Source: Verrucomicrobiota bacterium (GTDB lineage Bacteria; Verrucomicrobiota; Verrucomicrobiia; Opitutales; Opitutaceae). Taken from it: a stretch of DNA of 64,000 nucleotides. Under the pieces are notes generated by a model. The model saw only the letters and a program-made list of their open reading frames with translations. It made no database searches and was not told the origin of the DNA. Shown here piece by piece: positions 25,583 through 34,026 of the stretch (its first letter is position 1; the number at the start of each line of letters is the position of its first letter). The translations under genes were made by a program, and so were the position numbers. Location: assembly GCA_014584295.1 (NCBI GenBank), contig JACTNC010000039.1, positions 1 to 64,000 of the forward strand, read 5' to 3'.

Positions 25583-28435
25583 TCAGTCATCCAACTGTGG
25601 CCCTTCAAGGATCAGCCGGAGACTGTCGATGCGAAGCCGGGCGCCTTCGATTCCCTCGAGAATTCGTGCAAGCTGGTTTTCAGTGGCGGCAATTTCCTCT
25701 GGACGGACGTGGTCGTTGACTTTGCGCAGATCGAGGAGTCGCTGGCGTTCTTCAGTCAGCAGTTCCGTCGCGGCAGAGGCCGCCTCGCGTTTCAGCTTTC
25801 GGGTCCTGGCATGGGCGAGTTTCTCTGCCGCGTCGGTAAGGCGCTTCAGCAACGCGGGCTCGAAACCGCCCTTCTCAAGGAAGCGGTGAATTGCCCCGTC
25901 TTCCGTTTCCTGCGCGAGCTTCTCGTGCGTCCACTCTTCGGATACATCGCGGCGCTGGAGGTCCACAACCACGCGGATGGGGCAGGGAGCGAGGAACTGG
26001 TCCACGTGCCAGCGTGTTTCCGCGACAGGCTCGAGGACAAATATGGCTTCGAGGAGCAGGTTAGGTTTCGTCGAGATGATCTTGCTGAAGGCCGTCGTGC
26101 CGGATTTTGATGCCAGCAGAAGGTCGATCGAGTCGAGTACCAGGGGATGATCAGCTGTCAGGAATCCGATGTCCTCGCGAGCCAGAGCCCGCTTGCGATT
26201 GAACGTGGCAAGCAGCCCGTCTGCCGGGATCGAGGGAAATCCCTCAATGTAGGCATGACTTGAGTCGAGCGAGAGATCGCCTTCCTCGTGCTCCTTGATG
26301 CGCACGCCAAAGTGGTCCAGCAATTCGATCAGAAAGGACCGCAGGCTCGGGTCTGAGTCCGCTTCCTTGACCCGCGATATGACTCTCGCTGCCGCTTCGG
26401 CATTGAAGGAGTTGAGTTCGAGCAGGCGATCACGGCCCTTTCTAAGCTTTCGCGCGAGGGATTCCCTGAATGCGATAGTTTCCCCAATGAAGCTCTCCCG
26501 TGCGTCGGATGACGCGGATGCATGGCCCTCTCCATGGGCGACTGCAAGCGTCAGCAATCTATCCCGGAAGGCTTCCTGAACGTCATTGCCGCCGTGCAGG
26601 GGATGTTCGAGGGCGTTGAGTCCGCGGTGATACCAATCCAGCACGAATTCATCGGCGCTGCCCTTGAGCACTGGGACGTGGATCTTGATTTCCTCGGTCT
26701 GCCCGATGCGGTCGAGGCGTCCGATGCGCTGCTCGACCAGTCCCGGGTTGAGCGGCAGGTCCCAGAGAACAAGATGGTGGGCGAACTGAAAGTTGCGACC
26801 CTCACTTCCTATCTCGGAGCAAATGAGCAGCTGTGCTCCGTCTGGTTCCGCAAACCAAGCCGCCTGACGATCACGATGCACAAGGGGCAGACCCTCATGG
26901 AAGAGTCCGACGCTCACATTGGAGCGTTCCTTGATGGCTGTTTCGAGAGATAGGACTTTCCGCTGTGATCTGCAGATGAGCAGCACCTTGGCGGGGCGGA
27001 CTTGCTGGAGAAAGTCCACGAGCCAACTGACTCGGGGATCGTCCTTGAAGACATATCGCAGGTGGCCCGCCGTGCCGGTCTCTTCGGCCTCCATCTCTCG
27101 CGCGGTGCGGGCGAGTTGGGGCGTGGTTCCACCCGGCAGGATGACCGGGCATAGGCGACGCTTGGGAAATCCGGCGATGTTGGAGCGGCTGTTTCGGAAC
27201 ATCACGCGACCGGTGCCATGTTGATCGAGGAGGGTACGAAGAAGGCTCTCCCTGGCGCCGCGGCGCTTATGGGCGAGGCTATTAAGGTGCTCGTCTAGGC
27301 GTTCAGGATCGCGGGTAAAGATTGTCCTGAGCGTCGCGACATCTTCGGGCTCGAGTTGCTGCGAATCCACGATCTTGTCAGCGACCTCGGCGACAGATTG
27401 GAAGCTCCGAGATTCCTTCAGGTAGGAGTCATAGTCAGGATAGCGGGATGGATCGAGCAGGCGTAGCCGCGCGAAATGTCCGGTAGGGCCTAACTGGGTC
27501 GGTGTCGCAGTCAGAAGGAGGAGCCCGGGAGTCTGTGCCGCCAGAGTTTCGACCAGTTGATACTCTGCGCTGGGTGCTTCTGGCTTCCATGTCAGGTGAT
27601 GGGCCTCGTCGACGACCACCACGTCCCACCCTGCCTCTATCGCCTGTTTCCCTCTTGTTTCGTTTCCAGCGAGGAAGGTCGTGCTCGCGAGGGCGAGCTG
27701 GGAGCTCAGGAAAGGATTTTTGCCCGGCTCAGCCACCTCGTCTGCGGTGCAGCGCCCCTCATCATAGAGTCCAAACCACAGGTTGAAGCGGCGCAGCAGT
27801 TCCACGAACCACTGGTGTATAAGACTTTCGGGTACGAGGATCAGCACCCGTTGGGCACGGCCCACGGCGAGTAGTCTTTGGATGATAAGACATGCCTCGA
27901 TCGTTTTGCCCAAGCCCACCTCGTCGGCGAGGAGAACCCGCGGAAACTGGCGCGAGGAAACCTCGCGCAGGATGTACATTTGATGAGGTATGAGTTCCAC
28001 GCGGCCACCGAGAAACCCGCGCACATCGGATTGTCGGAGCCGTGCCTGGAACTGAAGCGCACGGTAGCGCAGACGAAAGACGTCCTCTTCGTCAACCTGC
28101 CCGGCCATCAGGCGTTCCTGCGGAAGATCGACGGTGGTTACATCTGAAATGGAGTCCTCGCGCACTGCCCGGCCTTCTCCAAAATAGGTCAGGAGTCCGT
28201 CTGATTCCTCAATCCTGTCCACGGTAAGTGTTTTTTTGTCGCGGTCCGAGATTCGCTCGCCGACCCGGAACTGCACGCGCTTGAGTACTGCAGTGCCCCG
28301 TGCGTAGATGCGTTTCTCCCCCGTTGCCGGAAACGTGATGCTGATGCGCGTGCGATCGATTTCGTCGACCAGGCCGAGGCCCAGTTCGGGTTCGCGTTCG
28401 CTCAGGCAGCGCTGTCCTACCACTGACAATGTCAT
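25583..28435 (-). CDS. rapA: RapA-type Snf2 ATPase, RNA polymerase recycling factor
   Basis: A 950-residue SWI2/SNF2 ATPase that co-aligns along its length with RapA, the RNA polymerase-associated protein that helps recycle polymerase after transcription. The N-terminal region has 'VGQRCLSEREPELGLGLVDE' and 'FPATGEKRIYARGTAVLKRV'. The helicase core has Walker A in 'RVLLADEVGLGKTIEACLI', motif II 'VVVVDEAHHLTW', motif III 'LLLLTATPTQLG', and C-terminal motifs 'LLICSEIGSEGRNFQFAHHL' and 'VEQRIGRLDRIGQTEEI'. The C-terminal region ends with 'IEGARLRIDSLRLILEGPQL', again like RapA. The ATG at 28435 matches the RapA start; a TTG-initiated frame 18 codons longer is less likely. It acts in the cytoplasm and appears monocistronic. 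Confidence 0.95.
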   Translation of the reverse strand: MTLSVVGQRCLSEREPELGLGLVDEIDRTRISITFPATGEKRIYARGTAVLKRVQFRVGERISDRDKKTLTVDRIEESDGLLTYFGEGRAVREDSISDVTTVDLPQERLMAGQVDEEDVFRLRYRALQFQARLRQSDVRGFLGGRVELIPHQMYILREVSSRQFPRVLLADEVGLGKTIEACLIIQRLLAVGRAQRVLILVPESLIHQWFVELLRRFNLWFGLYDEGRCTADEVAEPGKNPFLSSQLALASTTFLAGNETRGKQAIEAGWDVVVVDEAHHLTWKPEAPSAEYQLVETLAAQTPGLLLLTATPTQLGPTGHFARLRLLDPSRYPDYDSYLKESRSFQSVAEVADKIVDSQQLEPEDVATLRTIFTRDPERLDEHLNSLAHKRRGARESLLRTLLDQHGTGRVMFRNSRSNIAGFPKRRLCPVILPGGTTPQLARTAREMEAEETGTAGHLRYVFKDDPRVSWLVDFLQQVRPAKVLLICRSQRKVLSLETAIKERSNVSVGLFHEGLPLVHRDRQAAWFAEPDGAQLLICSEIGSEGRNFQFAHHLVLWDLPLNPGLVEQRIGRLDRIGQTEEIKIHVPVLKGSADEFVLDWYHRGLNALEHPLHGGNDVQEAFRDRLLTLAVAHGEGHASASSDARESFIGETIAFRESLARKLRKGRDRLLELNSFNAEAAARVISRVKEADSDPSLRSFLIELLDHFGVRIKEHEEGDLSLDSSHAYIEGFPSIPADGLLATFNRKRALAREDIGFLTADHPLVLDSIDLLLASKSGTTAFSKIISTKPNLLLEAIFVLEPVAETRWHVDQFLAPCPIRVVVDLQRRDVSEEWTHEKLAQETEDGAIHRFLEKGGFEPALLKRLTDAAEKLAHARTRKLKREAASAATELLTEERQRLLDLRKVNDHVRPEEIAATENQLARILEGIEGARLRIDSLRLILEGPQLDD

Positions 28436-28702
28436 GCCTGTATCAGGTGCCAGGAAACGCGGGGAGAAAAGAGATTTCTCTTCCCGCAAATCTTCACCAC
28501 ATGTCAGTCCTTCGCGGCATTGTAGGTCCGGTCGTCAGGACTTGGGCAGAGCAATGTCGGTCCAGAACTGCAATGAACTGCCAGGTTGGCGTGTGAGGTT
28601 GTTTTGAGTCGCTCCTTGGAACAGGAGGCTGAACTCGCGGTGCCGCTCCGGGATCGTGGCCTGTGGACCGCGCTTCAATCTACTTGATGAGCAGGAACGG
28701 CT

Positions 28703-29137
28703 TCAGAGGCGATCTCCAAACCGGAAGCGCATTTTCCCGGTCGACTTCCGATTCTTGCGCGGCGACGGGGGAATGCCTATGCGAGGATCGCGCTTGCGGA
28801 TCAACTCAACGATGCGCCGCGCATCGCGCTCGAAATGCTCGTGCGATTCCGGAAGGTAGAGCCATTTGCCGAGCACCGGATGGGGAGCCAGCGACGGAAA
28901 TTCGGCGATGAGGCTGGGCTGATGTTCTCGAAAGGTGCAAACCAGAATGCCCTGCCAGGGATCGCCTTGGGTTGTCAGGAAGATCTGGTGGTTTCCATCG
29001 AGCATGATCGTGCGACCGCCGAACCATGATTTGAGGACGAATGTGGGTTCACCTGAAAGGGGTTCGGCCAGCCACTGAAGCGGGTGTTCCGGTCTGCTGG
29101 CGCGCGGTCGAATCGTGCTTGCTGATACCCGCTTCAT
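28703..29137 (-). CDS. Conserved protein of unknown function (TfoX/YjbR-like guess)
   Basis: A 144-residue basic protein. The ATG at 29137 is chosen; the longer frame upstream is Arg/Pro-rich and overlaps the divergent esterase. The core reads 'PTFVLKSWFGGRTIMLDGNH', 'WQGILVCTFREHQPSLIAEF' and 'HPVLGKWLYLPESHEHFERD', with 'IRKRDPRIGI' near the end. The pattern of an FGG turn, alternating strands and a closing helix recalls small TfoX-N or YjbR-like folds, but this is only a guess. The tail is rich in Lys and Arg. No signal peptide is seen, so it is cytoplasmic. It is divergent from the esterase gene at 29266. Confidence 0.65.
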   Translation of the reverse strand: MKRVSASTIRPRASRPEHPLQWLAEPLSGEPTFVLKSWFGGRTIMLDGNHQIFLTTQGDPWQGILVCTFREHQPSLIAEFPSLAPHPVLGKWLYLPESHEHFERDARRIVELIRKRDPRIGIPPSPRKNRKSTGKMRFRFGDRL

Positions 29138-29265
29138 TGCGGAGCGACCTTGGAAGGAACCAATCGATGGGGCAATTGCGATCGCGGTGCTGATATAGCT
29201 GCCCTCTTGCCGCAAGACTTGAGGTTGGATGAAACCGGGGAGAGGTTTCCTGCGTTTCAAGGGGT

Positions 29266-30072
29266 ATGAATTCGATTCGATTGATCCTGGTTTCGTGGGT
29301 GATTGCGCTGGTTTCGGTGGCGTCTGGAGCGCCTGTCGAGCGGACCTGGATGGTGGACGGTACGGAGCGTCATGCCTTGATTTCAGTGCCCGATAAGCAC
29401 GTTGGCGGGCGGTGTCCGCTGGTGTTTGTATTTCATGGGCATGGAGGCACCATGCGGCACGCCGCGCGTACGTTGTCAGTGGAGAAACTCTGGCCGGAGG
29501 CTCTGGCGGTCTATCCGCAAGGACTGCCGACACCGGGCGCCATCACGGATCCGGAGGGAACCCGGCCCGGCTGGCAGAAGACTTTGGGAGATCAGGGTGA
29601 TCGGGATCTGAAGTTCGTGGATGCAATGGTGGCCACCCTGATGAAGGAGTATCCCGTCGATGCTTCGCGGGTTTTTGCAACCGGGCATTCCAATGGAGGG
29701 GCATTCACCTACTTGCTCTGGGCAGAACGTCCGGCCCTGTTTGCAGCCTTTGCCCCGTCTTCCGGAATGTTGGGCCGAGGGGCGCGCTTTCCGACCGAGC
29801 CGCGCCCGGTGCTGCACATTGCGGGTCGGAATGATGAGTTGGTGAAATTTGAGTGGCAGGAGAAGGCCATCGCGCTGGACCTCCGCATCAACCGGTGTTC
29901 AAAGGACGGCGTGCCGTGGCCGAAGGGCGGCAAGGAAGCGATGATCCATTACTCCAAGGTGAACGCGCCCGTAATCACCTGGATCCATCAAGGTGGCCAT
30001 CGTTATCCCGATGGCGCAATGAATGCTGTTGTCGCGTTTTTTAAGAGTTACGATCTGATCAATGGGAAATAG
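29266..30072 (+). CDS. Exported alpha/beta-hydrolase esterase (PHB depolymerase/feruloyl-esterase-like)
   Basis: A 268-residue exported hydrolase with a signal peptide ('IRLILVSWVIALVSVASGAP'). The alpha/beta-hydrolase fold is clear: oxyanion segment 'PLVFVFHGHGGTMRHAA', nucleophile Ser in 'VFATGHSNGGAFTYL', acid Asp in 'LHIAGRNDELVKF' and His in 'WIHQGGHRYPDG'. This is the LpqC/poly(3-hydroxybutyrate) depolymerase-like esterase family, which also includes feruloyl and acetyl xylan esterases. A role in removing ester groups from plant or algal glycans fits the region but is inference. The start is supported by an AGGGG upstream of the ATG (about 29256-29264). It is a single gene, divergent from the 28703 protein. 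Confidence 0.88.
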   Translation: MNSIRLILVSWVIALVSVASGAPVERTWMVDGTERHALISVPDKHVGGRCPLVFVFHGHGGTMRHAARTLSVEKLWPEALAVYPQGLPTPGAITDPEGTRPGWQKTLGDQGDRDLKFVDAMVATLMKEYPVDASRVFATGHSNGGAFTYLLWAERPALFAAFAPSSGMLGRGARFPTEPRPVLHIAGRNDELVKFEWQEKAIALDLRINRCSKDGVPWPKGGKEAMIHYSKVNAPVITWIHQGGHRYPDGAMNAVVAFFKSYDLINGK

Positions 30073-30480
30073 GATATCCTGAGTTGGAGCGATGATGGCG
30101 TTGGCGTGGATCTGAAAGTTATTACTGCTTTTCACCCGTGATCTTGGCGGCCGTGGCCAGCAGAAAGAGGGAATCCTTCGCGTCTGACCCATGGGTTCAG
30201 CGCCTTGTTTCTCATGCGGCTCGAATTCGAGTATCCGCTTGGTGGCACATCTTCCAGATGATTCGCGGCTGAGCCTAGAGGCTGCATCTTGCATCCCCGA
30301 GCAGTGAGGGCGCAATTAATTGACGATTCATCCAGATTTTCTTTCCGACAGTTGGATTGCACGATGACTAAAGGACAATTGGTAAAATTAGATCATTAAT
30401 TACTGCATAACAATATGTTGGCATAATTGCCATGTTTAGATGTTGAAGTATGGCTGGCAAGCCATACCTTGGGGCCCATA
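30073..30480. other. Intergenic, 408 bp, AT-rich end with vapBC promoter
   Basis: No gene is supported. The last ~130 bp are clearly AT-rich compared with the surroundings and should hold the toxin-antitoxin promoter. Two palindromes in it are listed separately. Confidence 0.5.
30419..30467 (+). promoter_or_regulatory. Putative VapBC autoregulatory operator (two palindromes)
   Basis: Two perfect inverted repeats precede the antitoxin ATG. The first is TGGCA/TGCCA with a TAAT centre (30419-30432). The second is GTATGGCT/AGCCATAC with a GGCA centre (30448-30467), ending 13 bp before the start codon at 30481. VapB-type antitoxins and their toxin complexes usually bind such palindromes and repress their own operon. 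The two half-sites share the TGGC core (GGCA in reverse), suggesting cooperative binding. Confidence 0.65.
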
Positions 30481-30753
30481 ATGAAAATGACCATGCACAT
30501 TGATGAAGACGTCTTGGCCCGGGTCATGAGCATCACCGGTGCCAGCACAAAGACCGAGGCGGTCGAGATTGCTCTCAAAGAGATGGCTCGGCGTCATAAG
30601 ATGAAAGAGCTCTTCACTGCTGGTCTTGGTCTCACGGCCGAGGAGCTGCGCAGCGCTTTCGATCCGGCATTACTGGATGGCGGTTCACAAGAGCTTCAAC
30701 CAGCGGTGGCGGCTGAAAGCCCGGCTTCCTATGGAAAGACTGATCCTGCCTGA
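30481..30753 (+). CDS. vapB: VapB-type antitoxin
   Basis: A 90-residue antitoxin. The N-terminal part ('KMTMHIDEDVLARVMSITGA', then 'STKTEAVEIALKEMARRHK') is a ribbon-helix-helix DNA-binding domain of the VapB type. The C-terminal half is the expected toxin-binding tail. The start at 30481 follows the palindromic operator, and longer upstream frames are rejected. The last 23 bp overlap the toxin gene start, so translation is coupled. It should neutralise the PIN toxin and repress the operon. Confidence 0.88.
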   Translation: MKMTMHIDEDVLARVMSITGASTKTEAVEIALKEMARRHKMKELFTAGLGLTAEELRSAFDPALLDGGSQELQPAVAAESPASYGKTDPA

Positions 30754-31123
30754 CAGCAATGTGTACATCGACGCATTGCGCGCAGGGTGGGATCCTTTCC
30801 AGGATTTCAGCCGTCACCTTGACTCCTGCGAATTCGCAACCTGCGGCATGGTCATGCTCGAAGTATGCCGTGGGTTGCGTGAACCGCGCGTCCTCCAGCG
30901 GTTTCGCGAAAGATTCAGCGTGATGGTTTATCTGCCAACAACCAACGCAATCTGGGAGAGGGCTCAGCAACTCGCTTGGGCCATGGACCGACGGGGACGA
31001 ATAATTCCGTCGCAGGATCACATCATTGCCGCATCCGCGCTGCATGTTGGCGCGACTGTGCTCACTCGCGACCGGCATTTCAGCCTAGTGCCGGGCTTGG
31101 AAGTCATCAGCGAATTATCCTGA
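30731..31123 (+). CDS. vapC: VapC-type PIN-domain toxin ribonuclease
   Basis: A 130-residue PIN-domain protein expected to be a metal-dependent RNase that stops translation when the antitoxin is lost. The acidic active-site set is visible: Asp in 'LILPDSNVYIDAL', Glu in 'GMVMLEVCRGLRE', Asp in 'IIPSQDHIIAASAL' and Asp in 'TVLTRDRHFSLVPG'. The ATG at 30731 overlaps the antitoxin end by 23 bp. This fits a complete, apparently intact VapBC module, since all four acids are present. The RNA target cannot be told. Confidence 0.92.
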   Translation: MERLILPDSNVYIDALRAGWDPFQDFSRHLDSCEFATCGMVMLEVCRGLREPRVLQRFRERFSVMVYLPTTNAIWERAQQLAWAMDRRGRIIPSQDHIIAASALHVGATVLTRDRHFSLVPGLEVISELS

Positions 31124-31139
31124 GGAGCCCCATGGCTCC
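31124..31139. terminator. Bidirectional-type hairpin between convergent genes
   Basis: A perfect inverted repeat, GGAGCC (31124-31129) and GGCTCC (31134-31139) with a 4-nt loop, immediately follows the vapC stop. It lies between vapC and the convergent Gfo/Idh gene (stop at 31191). No T-tract is present, so termination would be weak or factor-assisted. Confidence 0.45.
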
Positions 31140-31190
31140 CAAAGCAAGCGCCAAGGTGAAAGCTGGGCGGCAGTCACTTGCCGGCTTCGT

Positions 31191-32318
31191 TCAGACTTTG
31201 ATCTCAATTCGTTTCCCGTTGGCGGCGGCTGAGGCGTAGATTGCTTCGATGATGACCATGTCGCGTCGTCCCATTTCGCCTGGCACAAGGCTTGGAGTGC
31301 CATCGAGGACGTTTCTCGCGAATGCATCCATTTGCAGCGCCTGCTGATTGGCCTCTGGATTTCGAAAGCTTAGCTGCCCTTGGCTGGTGCTTGCTGCAAG
31401 ATCGCGATAACTGAAGGTTTTCGTAAATTCGATCCAGCCCTTGGAGCTCTCTGCGCGGAAGGTGTTTGCAGCTTCCACGTAGCTGCACCGCCCATCACAA
31501 ATAACCCCGTTTGGAAATTCCATCTTCCATGCGATGGTTTCCTCAACGTCCTGAAATACCTCTGGTGACTTCTTGGGCAGGATTTCATGTGCAGTCACGG
31601 CCAACGGGGCGATGCCACCTGCCGCCATGCAACCGGCTTGGATGACGTAGATGCCAACGTCCATGAGGGGGCCACCCCCTGAATACTTCCGGATGGCCCG
31701 CCATGGCCGCCCTCGCATCTTGAATGAGAACGTTCCGCGCATTCTTTCGAATGGGCCGAAATTCTCGGGGCGGGCGAGTCGGATCATTTCGCGATGGTAG
31801 GGATCGTAGTGCAGACGGTAGCCGATTGCGAGCCGTTTGCCTGCCTTGCGGCAGGCTGCGATCATCGCGTCGCATTCCGCCACGCTGATGCCCATTGGTT
31901 TTTCGCAGATCACATGTTTCCCGGCCTTGGCAGCGGCAATCACGTGCTCTGCGTGAAGGCTGTTAGGCGTGACAACGTAGACGGCATCGATGTCGGGATT
32001 GTCCGCGAGCCGGGACATCGTGCCATAATCGTAGACGCTGGTCTGGGGAAAGCCGAAATCGCCCGCCCATTTCAGGCCCTTGTCGCGCGAACCCGTGACC
32101 ACGCCGACAAGCCGGCAGAATTGGGTCAGTTTCAATGCCGGCCCGAGCTGCCCCGTGGAGTAGTTGCCGAGTCCTGCAAGGGCGATGCCAAGTTTGCGTT
32201 GCGGTCTTGCGGCTGCCAGTAGCGGTCGCGGTGCCATTGCCGCAAGGGCGCTCGCCGCGCCGAGCTGACCAAGGAAATTTCTACGGGATTGCTGTGCGTT
32301 AAGCGAAAAGGAGCTCAT
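31191..32318 (-). CDS. Tat-exported Gfo/Idh/MocA oxidoreductase (glucose-fructose oxidoreductase-like)
   Basis: A 375-residue NAD(P)-dependent sugar oxidoreductase with a Tat signal (QSRRNFLGQLG, then an alanine-rich stretch). The start at 32318 is preferred to the frame beginning 13 codons upstream. The Rossmann motif is 'GIALAGLGNYSTGQLGPAL', followed by the family's 'VCVTPNSLHAEHV'-like segment (here 'VYVVTPNSLHAEHV') and the 'CEKPMG' lysine motif. The C-terminal domain has 'YSGGGPLMDVGIYVIQAG'. Exported members with tightly held NADP act on glucose or related sugars in the periplasm, as Zymomonas GFOR does. A role with the DUF1080 and isomerase-like proteins in 3-keto-sugar processing is possible. 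Confidence 0.9.
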   Translation of the reverse strand: MSSFSLNAQQSRRNFLGQLGAASALAAMAPRPLLAAARPQRKLGIALAGLGNYSTGQLGPALKLTQFCRLVGVVTGSRDKGLKWAGDFGFPQTSVYDYGTMSRLADNPDIDAVYVVTPNSLHAEHVIAAAKAGKHVICEKPMGISVAECDAMIAACRKAGKRLAIGYRLHYDPYHREMIRLARPENFGPFERMRGTFSFKMRGRPWRAIRKYSGGGPLMDVGIYVIQAGCMAAGGIAPLAVTAHEILPKKSPEVFQDVEETIAWKMEFPNGVICDGRCSYVEAANTFRAESSKGWIEFTKTFSYRDLAASTSQGQLSFRNPEANQQALQMDAFARNVLDGTPSLVPGEMGRRDMVIIEAIYASAAANGKRIEIKV

Positions 32319-32484
32319 GGGGTGGGGCAGGTTGTCCCGAAGTGGGCAAAAGATCAAGAATGAGCCCTTGAGGGGATGCGTCTTTCAACGTGCTAGAATG
32401 CCGGACTTGTGAGCACGTGAGCGTTTGTGTTGTGGGAAAGGGGTTGCTCATGGAATTCTGGATCAACCATACTCCCGTTTTCCC

Positions 32485-34026
32485 ATGGCCGAGACCTCTA
32501 CGAGACATCCTTTTCTTCAAGGCCTGAGCAAGCACCGCGGCGCTCCGCCCACGGTGGTTGTGATTTTTGGCGCCTCCGGCGACCTCACTGCGCGCAAGCT
32601 GATTCCAGCCGTTTACAATCTCGCCGTTGACAATCTGCTGCCTGCCGATTTCCACCTGATCGGATATGGTCGCAAGGAGATTCCTGACGACGAGTTTCGT
32701 GCCCTTGCAGCCGAAGCGATCAGGGAGTTTTCCCGGCGAGAGCTCAACAACGACATCTGGGGGCGTGTTGCTGCGCATACCACGTATGTTGCCGGTGGAT
32801 ATGACGACAAACCGGCGTTTGACCGTCTGGCATCAGCGATCGGTGCCATTGAGAAACGGATCGGCAGGGAGGTACAGCCGCTGTTTTACATTTCGACTCC
32901 GCCGTCGGTGTTTGCTCCGATCCTCCTCAATCTTGGCGCAAGTGGGCTGGCGGCCAGGCACCGCGGCACGCCCCACCATGCCAAGGTGATCATCGAAAAA
33001 CCCTTCGGCAAGGACCTGGCCTCGGCGGTTGCTCTCAATGGCACGATTCGCTCCGTTTTCGAGGAGCATCAAGTTTACCGCATTGATCACTACCTAGGAA
33101 AGGAGACCGTGCAGGATCTCTTGGTCCAACGCTTCTCCAATTCGATTTTCGAGCCGCTTTGGAATCGCACCTACATTGACAGCGTTCAAATCACTGTGGC
33201 GGAGGAAGTGGGTGTGGGTACTCGTGGGGGGTACTACGAGCAGAGCGGGGCGTTGCGTGACATGATTCAGAACCACACGATGCAGCTCTTGGCGCTGACG
33301 GCCATGGAGCCTCCGGTGTCGCTCGATGCTGAGTCGGTGCGCGATGAGAAGGTCAAGGTGCTCCGTGCGATTCAGCCCCTGCGGCTTGGGCCGGGGGGAG
33401 ATGTAGCCCGCGCCCAGTATGCGGCGGGTATGATCTCCGGAAAGCCTGTCAAGGGGTACCTCGAGGAGGACGGTATTGCAGCCCTGTCCCGCACAGAAAC
33501 CTATGCGGCGATCCGGCTGTCGATTCACAACTGGCGCTGGCAGGGGGTTCCCTTTTACCTCCGATCGGGAAAACGCATGGCGCGGCGGGTGAGCGAAATC
33601 GCGATCCAGTTCAAGAGGCCGCCGGGCACGCTTTTTGCCGAGAGCGAACGCTTCAATCTCGCGCCGAACACCCTGGCGTTCCAGATCCAGCCCGACGAGG
33701 GGCTGAGCCTAATCCTAAACGGCAAGGTACCGGGTCTGGAGACGAGGACGCAGCCGGTGAAGATGAACTTCAAGTACAGCACGACCTTTGGGTCAAATAC
33801 GCCCGAGGCTTATGAACGGCTCGTTCTCGACGCAATGATCGGGGACGGAACGCTCTTCATTCGAGGGGACGAAGCGGAGACCTCATGGAGACTTTATACG
33901 CCTGTGTTGGAATCGTGGGCTGCCGCCGGTCGTGAAGGAATGGAAAGTTATCCGTCCGGATCCTGGGGGCCGACAAATGCGGAGGAACTGCTGTCGCGGA
34001 GCAACCATGTCTGGCGTCAGCCCTGA
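32485..34026 (+). CDS. zwf: Glucose-6-phosphate 1-dehydrogenase
   Basis: A 513-residue enzyme that oxidises glucose 6-phosphate to 6-phosphogluconolactone with NADP(+), the entry to the oxidative pentose phosphate pathway. It shows the nucleotide motif 'VVVIFGASGDLTARKLIPAV', the phosphate-binding lysine 'KVIIEKPFGKDL' and the active-site signature RIDHYLGKE at residues 199-207. The ATG at 32485 gives the usual N-terminus; the longer frame is unlikely. Length is normal. It heads a three-gene operon with opcA (overlapping or 4 bp apart, depending on start choice) and pgl (35 bp after opcA). Confidence 0.98.
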   Translation: MAETSTRHPFLQGLSKHRGAPPTVVVIFGASGDLTARKLIPAVYNLAVDNLLPADFHLIGYGRKEIPDDEFRALAAEAIREFSRRELNNDIWGRVAAHTTYVAGGYDDKPAFDRLASAIGAIEKRIGREVQPLFYISTPPSVFAPILLNLGASGLAARHRGTPHHAKVIIEKPFGKDLASAVALNGTIRSVFEEHQVYRIDHYLGKETVQDLLVQRFSNSIFEPLWNRTYIDSVQITVAEEVGVGTRGGYYEQSGALRDMIQNHTMQLLALTAMEPPVSLDAESVRDEKVKVLRAIQPLRLGPGGDVARAQYAAGMISGKPVKGYLEEDGIAALSRTETYAAIRLSIHNWRWQGVPFYLRSGKRMARRVSEIAIQFKRPPGTLFAESERFNLAPNTLAFQIQPDEGLSLILNGKVPGLETRTQPVKMNFKYSTTFGSNTPEAYERLVLDAMIGDGTLFIRGDEAETSWRLYTPVLESWAAAGREGMESYPSGSWGPTNAEELLSRSNHVWRQP

